From Brevundimonas sp. G8 (GTDB lineage: Bacteria; Pseudomonadota; Alphaproteobacteria; Caulobacterales; Caulobacteraceae), in contig NZ_LR732816.1 in assembly GCF_902506205.1 (NCBI RefSeq), forward strand, positions 1,089,849 to 1,153,848: a DNA stretch of 64,000 bases. Direction: 5' to 3'. Positions 1 to 7,485 of this stretch are shown one piece after another (within the stretch, counting starts at the first letter, position 1; each line of letters begins with the position of its first letter). Position numbers and translations under genes: made by a program. Below the pieces are notes generated by a model that saw only the letters and a list, made by a program, of their open reading frames with translations, made no database searches and was not told the DNA's origin.

Positions 1-1
1 G

Positions 2-358
2 CCGCCGGTCGCTCAGACCCCGGTCGCTCGCCAGTTCGTGGTCTACTTCGACTGGGATCGCTCGGACCTGACGGCGGAAGCCCGTTCGGTGGTGACACAG
101 GCCGCCAACTACGCCAAGTCGGGTCGCCCGACGCGCGTCCTGATCGTCGGCTACACCGATACCTCGGGTTCGGCCGCCTATAACCTGGGTCTGTCCAACC
201 GCCGTTCGCGCACCGTCGCGGACTCGCTGGTTGCTGCAGGCGTCAACGGCGGCGTCATCGCCCTCGACGGCAAGGGCGAAACCAACCTGGCCAAGCCGAC
301 CGCCGACGGTGTGCGTGAACCGCTCAACCGCCGCGCGACCATCGACATCAACTTCTAA
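2..358 (+). CDS. OmpA-family outer membrane protein, C-terminal part (5' end outside window)
   Basis: The reading frame is open from the first bases of the window, so this is the 3' end of a longer gene. What remains (about 118 residues) is an OmpA C-terminal domain, the periplasmic module that binds the diaminopimelate of peptidoglycan. Visible landmarks are the opening strand VVYFDWDRSDLT, the GYTDTSGSAAYN segment and LSNRRSRTVADSL, which carries the conserved Arg. It ends in NRRATIDINF, a normal C-terminus for the family. The missing N-terminus is presumably a signal peptide plus beta-barrel or linker. A GTG at 38 is internal to the domain and is not the start. The domain call is secure; the full architecture is unknown. 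Confidence 0.93.
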   Translation, partial: PPVAQTPVARQFVVYFDWDRSDLTAEARSVVTQAANYAKSGRPTRVLIVGYTDTSGSAAYNLGLSNRRSRTVADSLVAAGVNGGVIALDGKGETNLAKPTADGVREPLNRRATIDINF

Positions 359-371
359 GACCTCCGAGGAA

Positions 372-395
372 GCCGGTCTGGAGTTCCAGACCGGC
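372..395 (+). terminator. Terminator-like hairpin after the OmpA gene
   Basis: A perfect 10-bp stem (GCCGGTCTGG / CCAGACCGGC) with a 4-base loop lies 13 bases after the stop codon. No T-run follows, so it may stabilise the 3' end of the mRNA rather than terminate intrinsically. Confidence 0.55.
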
Positions 396-646
396 GGCTT
401 GCAGATCATGGAAGCTGTCGATTCCAAGACATCAAGCCGTCGTCGCCTTCAGGGCGGCGGCGGTTTTGATGCGAAAAAGCCATGTCGTGGAGTTGGCGCG
501 TCAAAACCGTCCATGATCTGGCGATTTCGATTGATTGCACCCGATCGTCGCGACACAAGGGCGATAATGACCTCCCCTTGCAAACGTTGTGATTGTATCG
601 GTCTCGCGACTGCTCATGCCGCGGTGCAATCGCACGGGTGGGCGTA

Positions 647-2008
647 ATGGTGGACCTGCGCTCGTCCTCGAGAATGCTTTCAGCACGTCGCCGCCGTCGC
701 TATCGGCTTAGGGCGGACGGCGTCCGTCCCGATGTCCAACTGCGACTTCGAGCGCCCCATGCCGCTCAATCGGCCGTCATCTCCTCTTTTCCACCCTCCA
801 AGCGGCTTGACTCGCAGCCGTTGGCGGGGCGTCGATTTCTGATCGTCTCAGCGCCTTTCGGGGCGTTCGGACCGGCGATGGCCTCGGTGCTTGAGGCGCG
901 CGGCGCCGTCGTGAACCGGATGATCTTCAACGCAGGGGACGCCATGAATTGGCGGCGGCCGGGTGGTCTGGTGTTCAAGGATACAGCCAAGGTGTGGGTC
1001 GATAGTCTGGAAGCGTTCGCCGCAGGCTTCAGCGACATCGTCGTGTTCGGAGAAGCCGGCGTCTACAATCGCGCCGTTCTGGCGGCGGCCGAGGCTCTGG
1101 ATGCCCGTATATGGGTGCTGGAGAACGGCTATTTCCGCCCCGACTGGGTGACGGTCGAGCGCAACGGCGTCAACGGTTCCAGCGCCTTGCCCCGGTTCCG
1201 CGACGGCTATCCCGAACCCGCGCCGCGCCTCCCCGAACCGGTCGCGATCGGCAAAATCTTGCCGCACCATGTGGCCAATATCAGCGCCTATCACGCGGTC
1301 CAGGTGATCGGAAAGGCGCTGTTCCCGCATTACAGCGCCCCTTACGTCTTTTCCCCGCTGAAACAGTGCGTCGGCCATATCAGACGCTATGTCGGCCTCG
1401 CTTTCCGCAAGGCCGAAAATTGCGACGCCGACGTCATCAAGGCGCGGGGCGACTTCTTCATTGCCTGTCTGCAACGCGAAGGCGATGCGCAGTTGCTGCG
1501 ATATTCGCGCTACGCCGACAATCGCGCTTTCCTGACGGCGGTCGTCGCCAGCTTTGCCGCTCGGGCTCCGTCGAATGCTCGGTTGGTAGTCAAGAACCAC
1601 CCTCTGGACCCCGGTCTGGTGAACCTGCGCGCCGTTACGATGCGTCTGGCGCAAGAGCATGGGTTGGCGGGCCGCGTCGATTTTATCGACGGCGGCAATC
1701 TCGCCGCCCTGTGTCGCGCATCGCAAGGCATGGTGGTCAACAACTCCAGCGCCGCCCTGTCGGCCTTGGGCTTCCATACGCCGGTCAAGGTCATGGGCGA
1801 CGCCTTCTTCGACTTCGACGGCCTGACCGACCAGCAACCGATCGACGCCTTCTGGTCTGCGCCCCAGGCGCCCAATACCGCTTTGTTCACCCGCTTCCGC
1901 GCCCATGTGATCGCCCAGAGCCAGGTCAACGGGAACTTCCACGAACCCCACGCGATCGTGCCGACGGCGCGCGGCATCGCGGACGTCTTCGAGCGTACCT
2001 CGGACTGA
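647..2008 (+). CDS. KpsS/LipB-like capsule polysaccharide biosynthesis/export protein
   Basis: From about residue 60 the protein resembles the capsule-synthesis family (KpsS/LipB type, Pfam Capsule_synth). These cytoplasmic, GT-B-like proteins transfer Kdo onto the lipid anchor of capsular polysaccharide. Landmarks are the opening GRRFLIVSAPFGAF, the NAGD motif, KNHPLDPG, and the VVNNSSAALSAL stretch near the C-terminus. The first 60 residues are Arg-rich and look unlike coding sequence, so the true start may be one of the in-frame TTG or GTG codons further in; the ATG at 647 is only a default. No other capsule genes lie nearby, so the gene stands alone. The family call is good; the substrate is unknown. 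Confidence 0.75.
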   Translation: MVDLRSSSRMLSARRRRRYRLRADGVRPDVQLRLRAPHAAQSAVISSFPPSKRLDSQPLAGRRFLIVSAPFGAFGPAMASVLEARGAVVNRMIFNAGDAMNWRRPGGLVFKDTAKVWVDSLEAFAAGFSDIVVFGEAGVYNRAVLAAAEALDARIWVLENGYFRPDWVTVERNGVNGSSALPRFRDGYPEPAPRLPEPVAIGKILPHHVANISAYHAVQVIGKALFPHYSAPYVFSPLKQCVGHIRRYVGLAFRKAENCDADVIKARGDFFIACLQREGDAQLLRYSRYADNRAFLTAVVASFAARAPSNARLVVKNHPLDPGLVNLRAVTMRLAQEHGLAGRVDFIDGGNLAALCRASQGMVVNNSSAALSALGFHTPVKVMGDAFFDFDGLTDQQPIDAFWSAPQAPNTALFTRFRAHVIAQSQVNGNFHEPHAIVPTARGIADVFERTSD

Positions 2009-2126
2009 ACGTAAGATACGAATCCCGAAGGTGTGGCGCCGAGACCACTCTCTGGGCGCTGTCATGTACCTGTCACATAAATGTCGTCCCAGGGTTCAAC
2101 ATGAGTCCTAGAGGGGGCTGGATTGC

Positions 2127-2145
2127 GACATGTCTTGAACATGTC
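2127..2145. promoter_or_regulatory. Inverted repeat upstream of the chimeric gene
   Basis: GACATGT and ACATGTC form perfect 7-base arms around a 5-base spacer, 37 bases upstream of the start at 2182. Position and symmetry suggest an operator or a 5'-leader hairpin. The binding protein is unknown. Confidence 0.4.
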
Positions 2146-2181
2146 CTCGACCATTTTCGGTCCACCAGCTGGGGATAGCTA

Positions 2182-3054
2182 ATGACCTTCCGGAAACTGG
2201 CGTACGGCGCTTCGGCCGTCGCCATCATGATGTCCGCCTCGACGGCCGTCTTCGCACAAGAAACCACCGGCGGCATCTCGGGCGTCGTCTATGACGCTGC
2301 CGGTTCGCCGGTGGGCGGCGCGACCGTCACCGTGGTCCACGTTCCGTCGGGCACCACTTCCACGACCTTCACCGATCCGAACGGTCAGTTCTCGTCGCGC
2401 GGCCTGCGCGTCGGCGGCCCCTATCTGGTCCGTAGCGCATCCGCCGCCGGCGACGCCGCGGCTCAGGTCGCCACGATCGGTATCGGCACGCCGGTTTCCA
2501 TCGAACTGGTCATCGCCGGCGCCGGCGAAAGCGCCGCCCAGGTGGACGACGTGGTCGTGACGGGCGTTCGCTCGGGCGGTCTGCGCACCTCGCCGCGCAG
2601 CAACCTGAACCTCGCCGACATCGAGACCCTTCCGTCGATCGGTCGCGACATCATGGCGCTGGATGCCGGGATTCTTGTCGGCGAGGTGCTGGACACCTTC
2701 GACAACGGCATCGCGGTCGCCATCACCGACATCTCCGCGACCTGCCACATGCCCGATGTGATCGAGGCGCCCTATCGCCCGGCCATGCTGAACGAGGGCG
2801 AAACCGGCACGACATTCCGGCTGGGCGGGCCGTCGTGCCTGGCTGGCGACATCATCGGCGACTATGTCTTCGAGACGCCGCCGACGTCGGGGACACGCAT
2901 CGCGTTTCTGGACCAAGCCCACTATTCGATGGTGAAGACCAACACCTTCAACGGGGTGCCGCTTCCGGCCATCGCCCTGTGGAACAGCGAGACGGACGCG
3001 CTGAGGCTGGTGCGCGAGTTCGACTATTCGGAATTCCGCGACCGACTGTCCTGA
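2182..3054 (+). CDS. Chimera: Oar-like TonB-receptor N-terminus fused to C-terminal half of carboxynorspermidine decarboxylase (NspC)
   Basis: The 290-residue frame is made of two unrelated parts. Residues 1-25 are a signal peptide ending AVFAQ. Residues 30-115 are a carboxypeptidase-regulatory-like domain (GISGVVYDAAGSPVGGATV). Residues 121-156 (VDDVVVTGVR, then LPSIGRDI) are the usual lead into the plug of an Oar-like TonB-dependent receptor. From about residue 158 (MALDAGILVGEVLD) to the end it is the C-terminal barrel half of carboxynorspermidine decarboxylase: ATCHMPDVIEAPYRP, GGPSCLAGD, AHYSMVKTNTFNG and the terminal FRDRLS. The receptor plug and beta-barrel are missing. So is the N-terminal PLP barrel of NspC with its Schiff-base Lys. 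Neither parent function can be expected. An in-frame deletion between two genes, or an assembly chimera, would both explain it. Confidence 0.85.
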   Translation: MTFRKLAYGASAVAIMMSASTAVFAQETTGGISGVVYDAAGSPVGGATVTVVHVPSGTTSTTFTDPNGQFSSRGLRVGGPYLVRSASAAGDAAAQVATIGIGTPVSIELVIAGAGESAAQVDDVVVTGVRSGGLRTSPRSNLNLADIETLPSIGRDIMALDAGILVGEVLDTFDNGIAVAITDISATCHMPDVIEAPYRPAMLNEGETGTTFRLGGPSCLAGDIIGDYVFETPPTSGTRIAFLDQAHYSMVKTNTFNGVPLPAIALWNSETDALRLVREFDYSEFRDRLS

Positions 3055-3055
3055 T

Positions 3056-3086
3056 CGCAAAGAAAAGGGCGGCTCGCGCCGCCCTT
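3056..3086. terminator. Bidirectional terminator between the chimera and ctpA
   Basis: A 9-bp stem AAGGGCGGC / GCCGCCCTT with a TCGC loop sits between convergent stop codons. On the minus strand it is followed by TTTTCTTT, so it most clearly terminates ctpA. Confidence 0.8.
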
Positions 3087-3093
3087 CCCCGTC

Positions 3094-4470
3094 CTATTCT
3101 TCTTTCGGTTCGTCCGCCGCCGGCTCGGCGTCGGGCTTGGGCGTCGAGCCCGGCTCGGTGACGACGATGCCTTCGGGCGCAGCCGACAGTTTCGACAGGT
3201 CTCCGCCGGCGCGCAGGACGTCCAGCGCCCGCTGAAGCTGGTAATCCTTTTCCTTGTCGAAGCTCTCGCCAGGGGCTTCGCGCGGCGTGTGCGGCCCCTT
3301 GCGCTCGGCGCCGATGGAGGCGTCCAGCGCCGTGGCGTAGGCGGCTTCGGAATAGATGAAGCTGGAGCGCGAGACGATGCGCGCCTCGGCCTCGGACCGG
3401 GCGACCTCCAGATCCGGCTCGATGCCGATCTTCTGGATCGAGGCGCCCGACGGCGTGTAGTAGCGCGCGGTCGTGATCGACAGGGCGCCGTCCTGGCCTT
3501 GGCGCAGCGGGATCACCGTCTGGACCGATCCCTTGCCGAAGCTGGTCAGGCCGACCACGGTCGCGCGCTGATGATCCTTCAGGGCGCCGGCGACGATTTC
3601 CGACGCCGAGGCCGAGCCATAGTTGACCAGCACGACCAGCGGCAGGCCGCCGGTGATGTCGCCGGGCTTGGCGGAATAGCGCTGGATCTGCTCGGGCTTG
3701 CGGCCGCGCTGGCTGACGATCTCACCGCGCTCCAGGAAGGCGTCGGACACGTCGATGGCGGCGTTCAACAAACCGCCGCCGTTGTTGCGCAGGTCAAGGA
3801 CATAGCCCTTCACGCCCGGCTTCTCGGCCTTGATCTTGGCGATGGCCTCGTTCAGCTCGCGCCCGGTGTTTTCGTTGAAGGTCGAGACGCGCAGATAGCC
3901 GAAGTCGCCCTCCACCCGACCGGTGACCGACTGGACCTTGATGACCTCGCGGGTCAGGACGACCTCAAGCGGATCGGAGCCGTCACGCAGGAAGGTGACC
4001 TTGACGCTGGTGCCCACGGCGCCGCGCAGCTTCTCGGACACCTGGCTGACCGTCAGGCCGGCCGCGTTCTGGCCCTCGATCGAGGAGATGACGTCGCCTG
4101 CCTGGACCCCGGCCTTGGCGGCGGGGCTGTCGTCCATCGGCGAGATGACCTTCACCATGCCGCCGTCGGCGCTGATGGTCAGGCCGACGCCCGAATACTG
4201 GCCCTCGGTGCGCTCGCGCAGCTCGTCGTAGTTGGAAGGCGGCAGATAGTTGGAGTGCGGGTCCAGCGCCGTCATCATGCCGGCCAGCGCGGCCTCAATC
4301 AGTTTCTTGTTGTCGACCGGGACGACGTAGGCCTGCTCGACGATGCCGACCACGTCGCCGAACAGCTCCAGCATGCGGAAGGTTTCGTTGCGAGGGGTCT
4401 GGCTGCTGACAGCAGCGGCGGATCCGCCGAGCACCAGTGCGGCGCAGCCGACGAGGAGCAGTTTACGCAT
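3094..4470 (-). CDS. ctpA: Carboxy-terminal processing protease, S41 family (CtpA)
   Basis: This is a periplasmic tail-specific serine protease of about 458 residues, the last gene of a minus-strand run nadD-rsfS-rlmH-envC-like-ctpA. The chosen ATG (MRKLLLVGCAALVLGGSAAA) begins a clean signal peptide; an ATG nine codons upstream is less likely. Around residues 90-170 is a PDZ domain (GVGLTISADGG, SPAAKAGVQAGDVI). The S41 core carries YVLDLRNNGGG, then NYGSASASEIVAG with the nucleophile Ser at about residue 288, and SFGKGSVQT with the general-base Lys at about 313. The C-terminal tail is Glu/Pro-rich and probably disordered. It sits next to an EnvC-like gene, consistent with a role in processing cell-wall enzymes. 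Confidence 0.93.
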   Translation of the reverse strand: MRKLLLVGCAALVLGGSAAAVSSQTPRNETFRMLELFGDVVGIVEQAYVVPVDNKKLIEAALAGMMTALDPHSNYLPPSNYDELRERTEGQYSGVGLTISADGGMVKVISPMDDSPAAKAGVQAGDVISSIEGQNAAGLTVSQVSEKLRGAVGTSVKVTFLRDGSDPLEVVLTREVIKVQSVTGRVEGDFGYLRVSTFNENTGRELNEAIAKIKAEKPGVKGYVLDLRNNGGGLLNAAIDVSDAFLERGEIVSQRGRKPEQIQRYSAKPGDITGGLPLVVLVNYGSASASEIVAGALKDHQRATVVGLTSFGKGSVQTVIPLRQGQDGALSITTARYYTPSGASIQKIGIEPDLEVARSEAEARIVSRSSFIYSEAAYATALDASIGAERKGPHTPREAPGESFDKEKDYQLQRALDVLRAGGDLSKLSAAPEGIVVTEPGSTPKPDAEPAADEPKEE

Positions 4471-4609
4471 TCGGTCTCTTTCGGTCGGGCCGATCATTCA
4501 AGGCGCCCGTGGGAAGGGTAAGGCGGTGCAGACACGACCAAATCGTGGCGACGCAGCGTTCCGCCGATAAAATCAGCGTCAGACGAGAATGCAAAGGACT
4601 ATTGCAGGT

Positions 4610-5689
4610 TCACTGCAACCATGGTCCCGGATCGATGGGCCGTTCGTCGCGACGAAGCTCGAAATAGATGTCGCCGTCCGGGCCGCTGCGCCCCAGAGTC
4701 TGGCCGTCCGACACACGGACGTCCGATCCCACATCCACGCTGTCCAGTCCGGCGATGACAGCGCGCCAACCGGGGCCGAGATCAAGCACCACCACATTGC
4801 CCCATCCGGTCAGCGGCCCGGCATAGGCGACCTTGGCGTCGGCGGGGGCCGTCACGGCCGCCCGGTCGGCGCGCCAGCGCCAGCCGGAAGTCCCGGCGCC
4901 CCAGGTCTGGCTGGGGGCGCCGGAGAGGGGCGGACTGAGGCGGGCGCGGCCGGCGGGCAGGCGGGCCGTGGGGGTTTCCGCCGCCTGGGTGGTCGGCACG
5001 GCCCCGCCCAGTTCACGGATGCGGCGTTCCAGCACGGCGGCGGCGCGTTCGGCGGCGCGGGCCTCGGCGTTCAGGACGGCGGTCAGGGCGGTCTTGCGCG
5101 ACGTCAGACCCTCGATCTCGCCCCGTCGGTCGCCCTGCTCGCTCTCGGTCGTCAGCAGCCGTTCGGAGGACAGGACGGCGAGGCGACGGATGCGCATGAT
5201 CTCGGCCTGACGCGCGCCCAGGGCCTTGGCGCGATTTTCCAGGTCCGGCGTCATGGCCTTGAGCAGGATCGAGGCGCGCACCGTGTCGATGGCCTTGTCG
5301 GCGGGGACCAGCAGGGGCGGCGGCGGGCGGCGGCTCATCATCTGAAGCGCGCTGAGCAGACGGCCCTGGGCGCCGCGTTCGCGGGCCAGGTCGGTGACAA
5401 GTTCGGCCTCGCGTTCGGTCAGTTGCTGCAGCCGGGCGCGCTGATCGTCGATCTGGCGGTCGCCGGTCTGCTCGTCGGCGCGCAGCAAAGCCAGGCGGCG
5501 CTCCAACTGGGCCAGTTCGGACTTGGCGGCGTCGGCGTCGGCGCGCAGGCGGCGCGCCCGCACCGTCTCGTCGCGGTATTCGGCCTGGATGCGCGACAGC
5601 TCGCTTTCGGGCGCCTGCCTGCCGACGGCGGGCACGGCGCAGACGAAACCCGTCAGCAGGGCTAGCGATAGGGGAATGGCGCGACGCAT
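4610..5689 (-). CDS. EnvC-like murein hydrolase activator with degenerate LytM domain
   Basis: This 359-residue protein has a signal peptide, a long Arg/Glu/Ala-rich coiled coil (about residues 30-235) and a C-terminal LytM (M23-fold) domain. The LytM domain has lost its zinc ligands. Where active enzymes have a His-x-His strand it reads DGDIYFELRRDERPIDP, and the earlier metal-site His is also absent in GWGNVVVLDLG. EnvC-type proteins of this kind do not cut peptidoglycan; they activate amidases during cell separation. The start lies 1 base after the rlmH stop, so the two are probably co-transcribed and translationally coupled. It could be the counterpart of Caulobacter LdpF, but I cannot confirm that from sequence alone. 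Confidence 0.85.
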   Translation of the reverse strand: MRRAIPLSLALLTGFVCAVPAVGRQAPESELSRIQAEYRDETVRARRLRADADAAKSELAQLERRLALLRADEQTGDRQIDDQRARLQQLTEREAELVTDLARERGAQGRLLSALQMMSRRPPPPLLVPADKAIDTVRASILLKAMTPDLENRAKALGARQAEIMRIRRLAVLSSERLLTTESEQGDRRGEIEGLTSRKTALTAVLNAEARAAERAAAVLERRIRELGGAVPTTQAAETPTARLPAGRARLSPPLSGAPSQTWGAGTSGWRWRADRAAVTAPADAKVAYAGPLTGWGNVVVLDLGPGWRAVIAGLDSVDVGSDVRVSDGQTLGRSGPDGDIYFELRRDERPIDPGPWLQ

Positions 5690-5690
5690 G

Positions 5691-6155
5691 TCAGTCGCGA
5701 TGATAGGGCGATCCGGCCAGGATGGTCACGGCCCGATATAGCTGTTCCGCCAGCATGGCGCGCGCCAGGGCGTGGGGCCAGGTCTGGGGACCGAAGGCCA
5801 GGGTCGAGGACGCGGCGGCGCGCACGCTTTCGTCCAGTCCGTCCGCCCCGCCAATGGCGAAGACCAGACGGCGCTCGCCCTGATCCCTCAACTTGGCGAT
5901 GTGGTCGGCGAAGGCGCGCGAGGAGTAGGTTTTTCCCCGTTCGTCGCAGGCGATCAGGTGCGCGCCCTCTGCGGCGGCCAGGATCAGCTCGGCCTCCGGC
6001 GCCTTGCCGGGCTTTCGGGCCTCAAGATCGATCAGTTCGAGGGGACCTAGGCCAAGCGCGCGTCCCGACAGGGTGGCGCGCTTGGCGTAGTCGTCGGCGA
6101 GCGTCGCCTCAGGCCCCCGGCCCGGTCGGCCGATGGCGACGATGCTCAGCTTCAC
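5691..6155 (-). CDS. rlmH: 23S rRNA (pseudouridine-1915-N3)-methyltransferase RlmH
   Basis: RlmH is a small SPOUT-class methyltransferase that methylates pseudouridine 1915 in helix 69 of 23S rRNA on assembled 70S ribosomes, using S-adenosylmethionine. The 154-residue length is typical. The knot region is recognisable from LVFAIGGADGLDESVR and ends LTILAGSPYHRD-like (VTILAGSPYHRD), the family signature. The start is GTG (KLSIVAIGRPGRG follows). It lies four bases from the rsfS stop and one base from the EnvC-like gene, so it belongs to the nadD-to-ctpA run. Confidence 0.96.
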   Translation of the reverse strand: MKLSIVAIGRPGRGPEATLADDYAKRATLSGRALGLGPLELIDLEARKPGKAPEAELILAAAEGAHLIACDERGKTYSSRAFADHIAKLRDQGERRLVFAIGGADGLDESVRAAASSTLAFGPQTWPHALARAMLAEQLYRAVTILAGSPYHRD

Positions 6156-6159
6156 GGTC

Positions 6160-6594
6160 TTAGTCGCGGACCATGCGGTGGGCGGAATCGACGGCCCAAA
6201 TCTTCTCGATATTGTAGAAGGTGCGCACTTCCGGGCGGAACAGGTGCACGATCACGTCGCCGGCGTCGATCAGGACCCAGTCGCAATGCGGCAGGCCTTC
6301 GACCTTGGCCTTGCCCAGACCGTTTTCCTTGAGCGTGCGCAACAGGTGGTCGGCGATGGCGCCGACGTGACGGTGCGAACGGCCGGACGCCACGATCATG
6401 GTGTCGGCCATGGCGCTTTTGCCCTTGAGGTCGATCAGGACCATGTCCTGGGCCTTGTCCTCGTCGAGGCGGCTCAGGATGGCTTCTTCAAGCGGAGTTG
6501 CGCCGACGGGGCGCGGAGCGGAATCGTCGAAGCCGCGCGGGGAGGCGTCGGATTCAAAGCCGTCTTCGGAATGGAGAGGTTCGATAGCGTCCAT
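6160..6594 (-). CDS. rsfS: Ribosome silencing factor RsfS
   Basis: RsfS binds ribosomal protein L14 and blocks 50S-30S joining when nutrients fall. The conserved core runs from LEEAILSRLDEDKAQDMVLIDL to HCDWVLIDAGDVIVHLFRPE and FYNIEKIWAVD. I chose the ATG that begins MDAIEPLHSED, giving 144 residues. A GTG at 6696 would add 34 residues of low-complexity sequence not seen in most family members. It lies between nadD and rlmH, the common order in proteobacteria. Confidence 0.92.
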   Translation of the reverse strand: MDAIEPLHSEDGFESDASPRGFDDSAPRPVGATPLEEAILSRLDEDKAQDMVLIDLKGKSAMADTMIVASGRSHRHVGAIADHLLRTLKENGLGKAKVEGLPHCDWVLIDAGDVIVHLFRPEVRTFYNIEKIWAVDSAHRMVRD

Positions 6595-6738
6595 CTCGTG
6601 CGCCGTGTTCGAGACGGCGGCGTCTTGCGTATCATACGCGGGCGAGGGGGTCAGCGGAGGGCTCCGGGAGCGTTGACTAAAGAAGCCCTCTAGCACGGAT
6701 GGGCCGCAACGTGAACCGGCGCCCGAATCATCGGGCGA

Positions 6739-7404
6739 TCACGAGGCCGCGCGTCGCCCCGTCGAACTCCTGATCGCGGTCGAGGACAGGGGATTGAGCG
6801 GCGCCGTCAGATAGGTCCAGGCCGGCGCTTCAAGCGTGGGCAGCAGGCCGGCTTGCTGGGCCGGAATGCGGAAACCGGCGAAGCGGGCGGCGGCCGGCGC
6901 AGTGCGGCTGTCCAGCAGCGAACCAGGTCGGGCGATCACCGCCACGGGCATCAGCCGCATGATGTCGGTCCAGCCTCTCCAGCGATGGAAGCTGGCCAGA
7001 TTGTCCGATCCCATCAGCCAGACGAAGTGCACGCCGGGATGCCGCGCGACCAGCAGGCGCAGGGTGTCCACGGTCCAGGCGACGCCGGCGCGGGTCTCGA
7101 AGTCCGAAACGATCATCGACGGACCGCGCGCTTGCTGGCGGGCCGAGGCCATGCGCTCGTCCAGCGGCGCGCTTTGGCGGGCCTCCTTCAACGGGTTCTG
7201 CGGCGAGACCAGCCAGACGACGCGGTCCAGACCGAGGCGACGCATGGCGGTCTCGGCGACATGGGCATGGCCGTCGTGGGCCGGATTGAAGGAGCCGCCG
7301 AACAGGCCGACCTTCATGCCCGGCGCCAGGGTCAGGCCATCGCGCAGCGCCCCGGATCGGGGGCCGGCGCCTTTAGGCGCGGGACCGGCGTGGAAGAAGG
7401 ACAA
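6739..7404 (-). CDS. nadD: Nicotinate-nucleotide adenylyltransferase NadD
   Basis: NadD transfers AMP from ATP to nicotinate mononucleotide in NAD synthesis. The nucleotidyltransferase signature GLFGGSFNPAHDGHAHVAE with its HxGH-like motif is clear, as are WLVSPQNPLK, FVWLMGSDNL and the terminal SSTAIRSS, the usual ISSTxIR motif. The longest frame starts at a TTG (MSFFHAGPAPKG). An internal ATG at 7317 (MKVGLFGGSF) gives a minimal protein of 192 residues; neither has a strong ribosome binding site, so the start is open. The gene begins the run into rsfS and rlmH. Confidence 0.95.
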   Translation of the reverse strand: MSFFHAGPAPKGAGPRSGALRDGLTLAPGMKVGLFGGSFNPAHDGHAHVAETAMRRLGLDRVVWLVSPQNPLKEARQSAPLDERMASARQQARGPSMIVSDFETRAGVAWTVDTLRLLVARHPGVHFVWLMGSDNLASFHRWRGWTDIMRLMPVAVIARPGSLLDSRTAPAAARFAGFRIPAQQAGLLPTLEAPAWTYLTAPLNPLSSTAIRSSTGRRAAS

Positions 7405-7485
7405 GCGGCGTCTCGGGCGGCGAGGGAGTTTTGCTCAGCGGCGCCCTTATAGCGCGGGTGTTTGTTCAGCCTACAGAAATCATTC

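Noticed and set aside
4602-4618. TTGCAG/CTGCAA hairpin at the stop of the EnvC-like gene as a terminator
   Set aside because: The stem is only 6 bp and no T-run follows on the minus strand; the gene is expected to be read on into ctpA.
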